A DNA stretch of 64,000 bases, from positions 1,426,001-1,490,000 of the forward strand of contig RCSZ01000012.1 of assembly GCA_014898425.1 (NCBI GenBank), written 5' to 3'. The stretch's first letter is position 1. Each line of letters starts with the position of its first letter. Source of the stretch: Botryotinia globosa (Eukaryota > Ascomycota > Leotiomycetes > Helotiales > Sclerotiniaceae). Positions 57,430-64,000 of the stretch are shown here, piece after piece. A program made the position numbers and the translations under genes. Under the pieces are notes generated by a model. The model was not told where the DNA came from, did no database searches, and saw only the letters and a list, made by a program, of their open reading frames with translations.

Positions 57430-58044
57430 CTACACCCAAGCCAATCTCTTACACCTATGAAAACCCATCACAACATCATTCGTCGAATTATTAGTTTCCC
57501 CTCCATAATGATCCAAAACCTCCGAACAATGATCCGAATGTTCCAAATCCAAACTCTTGTCGTCCAAATAATCTGCTCTCCTCGCAATGCCCAATGCCAA
57601 TTTCCTCCAGAGAAAAAAACAATGCGTCGAATGATACTTGTGCGTAAAAGCGTGTTTGTTCTTTCCAGCCCACAGGTCTGCAGGCGGTATTTGCACCGTG
57701 AAGGTGTCGTCTGTATACCACTCTCTGTCTTCAAACGGAGAATACTGAGAGCTGAGATCGGCGAAGTAACATTCACGTGGTATCCAGCCGTAGATCATCG
57801 GTTCCATGACACAGTTTTTGGAGAGCGCTTCTTCGACTGAGGAGCCGCAGTCGATGTATTGAGGTAGATGGGGGTGTTTGTGAGACCATACCCAGAAGGT
57901 ACCGGTGATGATTGATGCTAGAACAGTTGCACACAGGACACCTTGAATAATCCTTCTGGTAGTTGAGGTGGTCCTTCTTGTCTCCGACGGACTGGAACCT
58001 TCTTCAAGTGGGAGCTGATCATATCGCACACTTTTAGAGTCCAT
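57430..58044 (-). CDS. UstYa-like (DUF3328-type) membrane oxidase, short form
   Basis: Intronless, 204 residues from the ATG at 58044; the frame is open further upstream, but that part is not family-like. One membrane helix lies at about 32-53 (IIQGVLCATVLASIITGTFW) after a short cytosolic tail. The lumenal part has CGSSVEEALSKNCVMEPMIY and WIPRECYFADLSSQ. It carries two HxxHC motifs, HSTHC (138-142) and HSDHC (169-173), the signature of UstYa-type proteins. Known UstYa-family members act in the secretory pathway on ribosomal peptides (ustiloxin, phomopsin, cyclochlorotine), making Tyr-linked rings or other oxidations. This protein belongs to a divergent subgroup often annotated as hypothetical. 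It is divergently transcribed from the precursor gene, across 520 bases. Confidence 0.82.
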   Translation of the reverse strand: MDSKSVRYDQLPLEEGSSPSETRRTTSTTRRIIQGVLCATVLASIITGTFWVWSHKHPHLPQYIDCGSSVEEALSKNCVMEPMIYGWIPRECYFADLSSQYSPFEDREWYTDDTFTVQIPPADLWAGKNKHAFTHKYHSTHCFFLWRKLALGIARRADYLDDKSLDLEHSDHCSEVLDHYGGETNNSTNDVVMGFHRCKRLAWV

Positions 58045-58564
58045 ATTTGCTGTTTGCTCCTTCGGCTGTTCCACGACCAGAAGATGTATATTTTCAGAGA
58101 TCTTCGAGGTAGAAAATTGACGAGACAAAGTTGTGTGAACAGGAGACTGCGATTCTCCCGTCTTTCCCGAGAAGTTCTTGGCAATCTGACGTCGATTGCT
58201 ACAGAAAGATATCAATGGCCAGCAAGAATGGGAAGATAATGCAGCCAATGTTAGACTCTCGAACTTCATTGGGAGGTTCGTGCAGAAATCTTACTCCTGC
58301 ATGATGCACAAGCGTTATGTTGACAAACTATATCTGGGAATTGAATCCTTTGAATATGCACCTGCAACTACACCCTAGAACATATCTCACCTCCACGGAT
58401 TAGGAAGGAGGTCAAAAGTACTTCAGAATCCTTAGGTAATATTGTATTGAAGATCGTGTTATATATAGTTTCGAAACTCTCCTAAAATGTAGGAATTCAG
58501 GCCTTCTATAACCGTTACCCTCACTTCATCTTTCACTCAAGCATCACCAAAACAACCCGTCATC
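58045..58564. promoter_or_regulatory. shared divergent promoter, UstYa-like gene and RiPP precursor
   Basis: A 520-base region between divergent start codons. A TTATATATAG TATA-like element at about 58459-58468 lies 100 bases before the precursor ATG. Co-regulation of the two genes is inferred from the arrangement. Confidence 0.55.
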
Positions 58565-58866
58565 ATGAAGGTCACATATGTATTGACAGCCTTGAGCTTG
58601 CTCGGCGTAGCAATTGCTCTCCCTACTCCAGTTGGTATGTAGTTCATTTTAACTCTATTGATAGATAATTCATGCTAACATCGATGACAGATACGACAGA
58701 GGCCAAAAGGGATGCAGCACCAGCAGAAGAAGCTACCAACTACTTTTATGCTGTTCAGAAGAAGGATGCTGTACCCGAAGAAGCTTCCAATATTTTCTAT
58801 GCTGTTCAGAAGAAGGATGCTGAGCCAGAAGAAGCCGCAACCAACTGGTTCTACGCTGTACAATAG
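58565..58866 (+). CDS. putative dikaritin-type RiPP precursor peptide with three core repeats
   Basis: Two exons (58565-58634, 58691-58866) give 81 residues. A signal peptide (about 1-18, ending in GVAIA) is followed by a short leader and a Lys-Arg site at 29-30. Three repeats of 16-18 residues follow, of the form DAxPxEEAxxNxFYAVQ. Lys-Lys pairs (47-48 and 64-65) separate the repeats, and the third ends exactly at the stop. The segment before FYAVQ varies: NY, NI, NW. This matches the plan of fungal ustiloxin/phomopsin/epichloecyclin-type precursors, in which Kex2-like proteases cut at dibasic sites and UstYa proteins modify the Tyr-containing core. I do not recognise these cores as any known product. 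UstYa-like genes on both sides support the call. Confidence 0.88.
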
Positions 58867-59695
58867 AAGAAGCTTGGCTCCGAGAAAAGAAGCCGGGGGT
58901 GTGTTTTTGCCATGAAAGGCGGGGTCTCAAGGATTGTCTTTGATGAATTTATGTCTAAATGAAGAAAGAATATAATGTAACTGAATAACCTTCATGCACG
59001 CTTGCCCCTTGCCAAATTACCTTGTAACCCTGTCACTGAACCAATCATTTTGTCGCCTTGCAGAAAATCTTCAATGGTGAGATATCGCTTTCGTATATCG
59101 TATATAGTTACTGTACTTATCGTAAAACTTGATTATACCCGAGGAGCCGTCAATATCAATAGATAGACCCATATTATATCCGCAAATTCCACGAGTTGAG
59201 GTGTCATGCGGGGCTCGCTTCTGTCTTGACTAAAAGGGGAAGGAGGCATCAGCCTTGGCGATCCTTCAACCCACAATATGCATGCACGATCCAAAGCCAC
59301 CGAAAGCTTGTGCGTGTAAATCAACGTATCTTTCTTCATTCAGAACCCATTGGTACAGAATATGAGTATGCCGATCTTTCGTGTTCTTATCAAGAGTGGT
59401 ATTCTGGAAGTATGTACTTGAAGATCAAATCATCTTAGTGCTTACGATGGGTCGGTCGGGGACCTAATTGCTAACTACGGGCTCGTCATGCTAGAAATGG
59501 AAGGTAGATAGTGATATTTCTTGGAATCGTTGAGGGGGGAGAGGGGTGGCGGTTTGGTGACGGACTTTCGGTATTCGGTGCTTCAGATGGCTGTTTGCGA
59601 AATCTTCAACGACTTCCCAGTTTAACAAGACGGAGAAGCAGTACTACCTACATTCATACTCACGCTTCAATATTTGAGTTGAATCAAGGGAAAAC
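58867..59695. other. intergenic between precursor and second UstYa-like gene
   Basis: An 829-base region with no supported gene. Frames at 59133-59438 and 59511-59786 carry no motif and no HxxHC sequence. Confidence 0.5.
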
Positions 59696-60797
59696 ATGGG
59701 ACATTCTGATGAGTCAAGTGTACCATTCCTTACTGATTTGGAAAATGAATACACTGCGACTGGGAAATCTCATAGATCAACACTAGACAATCCTAGAGCC
59801 ACGAAATGCTCAAAAAAGCAGACTTGTCTTTGGATATCATGTATAGTTGTCATTACACTGCTCACGAACACCGCAACATATCTCACCACACATCAACCCC
59901 CCCGAAATCTGGACCAAGTATGTGCTAAACATACAAGTCAAACTTGGAGTTAGTTACCAAGACTTTATCTCTGAAAAAAATGGCAAATGAGCTGACTGTC
60001 GCAGGTCCCATACTCGATAACATTGACATTGAATACGAAACTGTTAGATTCAATGGCTCACTGTTCACCAACACAATATACAGAGAAGAACCTAGCCCGG
60101 AAGTTGATGAAGCATGGTTCAATCTTGGAACAAAATGTATGTTAGCAGTCTCTATCTCAAGCAGGATAAATTCTGATGCTGACACACATGAACAGATAAG
60201 GCAATAATTATTCCACCAGAAGATGCTCCCAAAGCCGGAATATCACTTGATCATTTCCGAGTAGATGAGAAAGATGGAGGTCCTGGGTATCCTGCTATAG
60301 TTGAGGTGATGCATCAATTGCATTGTCTGGTAAGACTTCCATTTCCAGACAGCACTTGCTTGCAAAGTTGGAGATCATAAACGGAAGCTGACAATACGTA
60401 GAATCTTCTCCGACAAGGGCTCTATTACAACTCTGAGTACTACCACAATCTCGGAGAAGGGCCATTCAAGAATGATGAATTCATCTTGAAAGCACATATA
60501 AGTATGTATATTAGTACTATTGCGTATACCCAATTACTAACAACCACAATAGATCACTGTCTAGATACCGTCCGCCAAAGTTTAATGTGTTCAGCCGACA
60601 CAGGAGCACACCCTTTCTTGTGGGCAAAGTCTGGAGATCGTGTTCACTTATATCCGGACTTCAACCGTGATCACAAATGTAAGAATTTTGATGATATAAG
60701 GCAGTTCGCAGAGAAACATCAGGCACCATGGCGTGAAGATGGCCAATTGAATGTGCAGCCAAAGGACGGAGAAGTTATTTTACCAGCAATTCCATGA
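59696..60797 (+). CDS. UstYa-family (DUF3328) oxidase
   Basis: Five exons (59696-59948, 60005-60136, 60196-60329, 60402-60501, 60553-60797) join in frame to 287 residues. A cytosolic tail precedes one membrane helix at about 44-62 (CLWISCIVVITLLTNTATYL). The lumenal domain has SPEVDEAW, then HQLHCLNLLRQ (HxxHC at 168-172) and HINHCLDTVRQSLMCSAD (HxxHC at 205-209), both diagnostic for the family. The second motif reads HINHC where Asp is usual at the third position. Members install oxidative crosslinks on RiPP cores, some as paired UstYa/UstYb enzymes. Its position 0.8 kb downstream of the precursor, with another UstYa-like gene on the other side, points to one pathway. Confidence 0.92.
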
Positions 60798-61105
60798 TTT
60801 GGGAACTCATGTCCTGGAGAACAATAACCCATTTTTTGACATACATTAAATCATTCCATCATTTTCGTCGTTCTTTCCCTCGTAGCTAACATCATCTCAT
60901 GAAAGTTATTTATCGTGTCCTTCCCCCCCTGCCCCCAAATCCTTACCCGCCTGAAGTTGTCATGACTCCACCCATTCCGATATTCAAACCAAGCTTGTAA
61001 CCATGAACTCCAACTCCAAAGACGTTGGCATCAATCTCCTCAATATTAAGAGTTTCCTTCTCTTTTGCCCTTTGAATACTCCTCCCTAGCATAATCTCTG
61101 TACCA
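60798..61105. other. intergenic between convergent genes
   Basis: 308-base 3' flank. Nothing was recognised in it. Confidence 0.5.
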
Positions 61106-61579
61106 TTACGCCTTATCCAGATCCTTGACTTCAAACCAGGCTCCTAAAATAGCCATCCCCATAAAAAATGGAAAGATGATCATCTGCGGAGCCGAATCCC
61201 CAAATTCTGGATCCATTGCCTTACTTCCCGGGTATAATATCGCAGACAACCCCGCGATCCAATACAAACTCCCCGCGATCGCAGCTGTGATCATACTATC
61301 CCGAGTCATCTTTCGCACCCACACTGACTCTGATGATTCTGGCGTCTGTTTCTTCTCTGCCTTCGATTTGGACTTCGGAGTTGGGATACGTGGGAAGCGC
61401 CAGGTATAGTATAAAGTAACGAGACCAAGTAGGGCGCCTAAAGACATGGTTTGTCCATTGTGGAATTTGGCATGAGGAGGCCAGCGGGGATTGTAAATGT
61501 GGGTGTGATTCCAATCTGCGATGAAGGGTGTAACGCCTTGGCCGAAAGCAGAGAGGGTGAGAAGGATACGACCGCGCAT
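61106..61579 (-). CDS. small four-helix membrane protein, unknown function
   Basis: Intronless, 157 residues, with four hydrophobic segments at about 5-22, 46-60, 95-116 and 133-151. A conserved-looking loop (FIADWNHTHIYNPRWPPHAK) follows the first helix, and a Lys/Ser/Glu-rich hydrophilic linker lies at 66-85. I recall a fungal family with this N-terminal WPPHAKFH motif (perhaps DUF6640) but cannot verify the number, and no function is assigned. It lies downstream of the UstYa gene in convergent orientation, so it may be an accessory member of the RiPP cluster or an unrelated neighbour. Confidence 0.75.
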   Translation of the reverse strand: MRGRILLTLSAFGQGVTPFIADWNHTHIYNPRWPPHAKFHNGQTMSLGALLGLVTLYYTWRFPRIPTPKSKSKAEKKQTPESSESVWVRKMTRDSMITAAIAGSLYWIAGLSAILYPGSKAMDPEFGDSAPQMIIFPFFMGMAILGAWFEVKDLDKA

Positions 61580-62351
61580 TATGTTATGGGGTATTTAGAG
61601 CTGCTGATTTGATGATTTTTAGTATGTAAATGAGAGTTTGTTTGATGGATTGGAAGAAGTGATTGTTGGTTGATGATTGTACAAATCTTTACGATCAACT
61701 CAACGTGTCTGGATGACGTGAAGCATGAGAGGTGAAGTGATATATAAGTTCCACTATGCTTAAGGTTTGGGCTAGGAGATCGACAGCTCTCGGGCCAGCA
61801 AACAAACGCAATCCCGCATTGCAAGAGCTTGAGGTTTCAGCTCAGCTCAGCTCAGCTCAGCTCGCTGTTCGGAGGAGAAAAAACAGACCGAATTCGACCA
61901 CCTCAACATAAACAATCAAGATGCTTTGACGAATGAATTACGAACAAAGTAGGTAGCTCGATTCAAAAGTATCAAGTAGAACTCCAGGGTTTAATCATCC
62001 AAATGATTACCTAAGGTTACCTAGGTACTTATATAAATATCTTCGAAAGGAAGTTGGTCATGTAACAGCGGTGAGACATGGCATAATTCTCCAGCCTCAA
62101 GTTGCTAGACGGGGTTGTCTATCAGATGTGGTGTTGTTCATCGTCACTTTACTAGGAGCTCCAGCTATCTCAAAGAAGCGCGTTCTGCAAGCTCCATATC
62201 AAATGGTCAAGGTATGCTTGTAGATTTCAATGTGATGGAATTGAGATAGTCACGTGTCAGTACGTAAATACCATGCTAGGATATTTTATTCCAAAACTTG
62301 AGGAGACAAGGTTACCCTCAATACACTCTTGTGCAAAATACTCCAGCCAAC
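61580..62351. promoter_or_regulatory. divergent promoter region
   Basis: A 772-base region between divergent genes. It has an (AGCTC)n pentanucleotide at 61839-61863 and CCTAGGTA-type motifs near 61950 and 62012-62026. No gene is supported. Confidence 0.45.
61839..61863. repeat. (AGCTC)n pentanucleotide repeat
   Basis: About five perfect AGCTC copies in the promoter of the membrane-protein gene. Confidence 0.9.
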
Positions 62352-64000
62352 ATGCCTCCTGCACCTCTGGACCCTCTGCTCGCAGCTGGAGCACCTCTAA
62401 TGAGAACAAGGAAAGGATGGTGTACATGCGGATGCTGCTCTAAAGTTTTCCTAACAATGATCCTCACAATCGTTGTATCTATGTATCTAGCTCTTCCTTC
62501 CTTGCCTCCAACCCCCCCAGGCCATGTTGCAGTTATCTCGCCTTTTGAGATCCATACGGTTACGGATTTCCTCGGCGCTGCCAAATCTGGTATCATGCCT
62601 GGAAACCGAAAAACCGGACTACCTCTTATGCCTGAGGAGGCAGTGAAATACCTGTCGACTAGTTACGTTGAATGGGCGCCAGAACCTTATAGAACCCAAC
62701 TTGGCTCAGAGAGTGCATCTGCAACTCTCTCCACTGCACCGCCTGTGACTAGAATTATGATGGCTGCATCTGGGATGAGTGATATTTTGCGTGCTGCACT
62801 AGATTCACTGAGCATTGAACGAAATATGGACATGATGAAGAAAAGAGTAGTCACCTCCTTTTCAATATAGTTTCTCTACTTGAACATTTTGAACAATCAC
62901 AGTGGACTGATTCTCTCTAGATTTGGCATGGTATGTCACCAATTCCTCCTGCCCGGTGGGAGTCCATGGGCCTCTCCAAATTAGAGAATATCGATGCGGC
63001 TCTCTCTCAAATACAGCTGATAGTAGACGTATTCGAATATCTACATACTCCTCGTGTACAAGGCCGATTGCGAGATATATATAACCATATATGGTTCGAA
63101 TTTGACATTCTTCAAGATGTATTAGATGCACTGGAAGTTTCAAATGGGAGATCTAAACCGGGTTACAATTTGCCGGCTTTGTGGCAAGAATACATCCAGT
63201 CCTATCTCTTCGAAAACATGGCTTTCCAATCCCGCAGCTTTATATTCACAAATTTACTCCCTCTATACAACGCGACCCGTTCCAAATTGTTCGATCAATC
63301 GAAATTTGTTTTTGGCGAAGCTGAGACTCCTCTCATTTCTCAGCATCACTATCGTGTTCTAAACAGTATACTCGATCTCTATATCGAAACCGAGTTCCAT
63401 GTTGTACCGCACACTGTCGGGTTCGTATATCGACATGAACCAGGGAATGTGACTGGGTTGCTGAGTGAGGATGAAAGCTCGTGGAAAAGAAATAACGCAG
63501 TATATGAGAGTCTCCAAGATGCTAGAAGAGAGGACTTTCAGATAGACTATCAACGAAGAATAAAAGAGACCACTGAGATGAGAATCGCAAGTGATGACCA
63601 TTCTTCATTTGAACAAAAGCAGGAAGCTCTACAACCCATATGGGACATCTTAGATAGAGCAGACGCGCATCAAACAGCACAGCTACAAATATTGAACCCT
63701 TCGAAAGTAGGAGAGGAAGATTGGATAAGAGGACTGAGTAGCGTTGATAAATTTGGATATATCATCTACAAAATGAGTACGGGACAAAACGAGAAAGAAT
63801 GGAAAAACTTCCTTGCTAGATTGGAAGTAGGTTTAGATAGCGGATGGGAAGGCATGATAGGAATTGAGAATGTGAGGCAAAAATCGACTTTACATTGGAT
63901 AGAGGGTGTCGATGAAAGTATATTCGAGGACGACTTTGCAGATGCTAGAGAGTATGATGGACCTCCTTTATACTTGCGACTCATGCTGACAAACTCGCAG
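62352..64000 (+). CDS. large single-pass membrane protein, unknown, cut by window edge
   Basis: Exon 1 (62352-62846) encodes a Pro-rich start, a Cys-rich patch (WCTCGCCSKV) and a membrane helix (VFLTMILTIVVSMYLALPSL), then a lumenal part. A 74-base intron with a weak GTAGTC donor (62847-62920) joins to a long exon. That exon stays open from 62921 to the window end (360 codons), so the protein exceeds 520 residues. The second part has WHGMSPIPPARWESMGLSKL, many acidic/aromatic stretches (NLPALWQEYIQSYLFENMAF) and is mostly helical. I recognise no domain. It may continue well beyond the edge. Its place next to the UstYa genes makes it a candidate cluster member. Confidence 0.7.

Noticed and set aside
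57457..57840. Plus-strand frame over the short UstYa-like gene
   Set aside because: Antisense shadow; the minus frame has the membrane helix and HxxHC motifs.
59511..59786. Possible second precursor peptide between the RiPP gene and UstYa gene
   Set aside because: No signal peptide with repeats or regularly spaced dibasic sites; it overlaps the start of the UstYa gene in another frame.

Overview
The window is nuclear DNA from a filamentous ascomycete. Genes are dense, with several short GT-AG introns each. Proteins such as Cus1/SF3b145, a SUZ12-type Polycomb subunit, an Hda1-type deacetylase with an Arb2 tail, Zn2Cys6 regulators and UstYa-like oxidases are typical of Pezizomycotina. Protein style and AT-rich, microsatellite-rich intergenic DNA suggest Leotiomycetes, probably Sclerotiniaceae (Botrytis/Sclerotinia-like). 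The lineage is inference; no search was run.

Layout. 1-9 kb: F-box protein (-), class II histone deacetylase (-), a possible Copia LTR relic and GAPDH (-). 12-16 kb: cytochrome c oxidase subunit 5 (+) and mitochondrial ClpX (-). 17-24 kb: glycogen branching enzyme (+) and the nuclear gene for mitochondrial ATP synthase beta (+). The fifth intron of the latter is 2.1 kb long and carries a decayed GIY-YIG/C2H2 homing-endonuclease-like frame. 24-37 kb: a large basic nuclear protein (-), a SUZ12-like PRC2 subunit (-) and long microsatellites. 37-50 kb: F-box/LRR protein (+), SLY41-type transporter (-), SF3b145 (+), an RS-rich protein (+) and ORC5 (-). Most of this is conserved housekeeping.

From about 51 kb the window becomes accessory: a Zn2Cys6 regulator, a GPI-type cupredoxin, an AT-rich segment bounded by inverted repeats and a broken phosphotransferase gene. 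At 57.4-60.8 kb lies the most notable locus. Two UstYa-like (DUF3328) genes with paired HxxHC motifs flank a small secreted-peptide gene. That peptide has a signal sequence and three repeats ending in FYAVQ, with dibasic KR/KK sites after the leader and between repeats. This is the architecture of a fungal dikaritin/ustiloxin-type RiPP pathway: a secretory precursor cut by a Kex2-like protease, with the Tyr-containing cores then modified by UstYa-type oxidases. A four-helix membrane protein and a large unrecognised membrane protein, cut by the window edge, follow and may belong to the cluster.

Exon boundaries were read by eye from GT/AG sites and reading-frame continuity. Where stated, the spliced length is an exact multiple of three.
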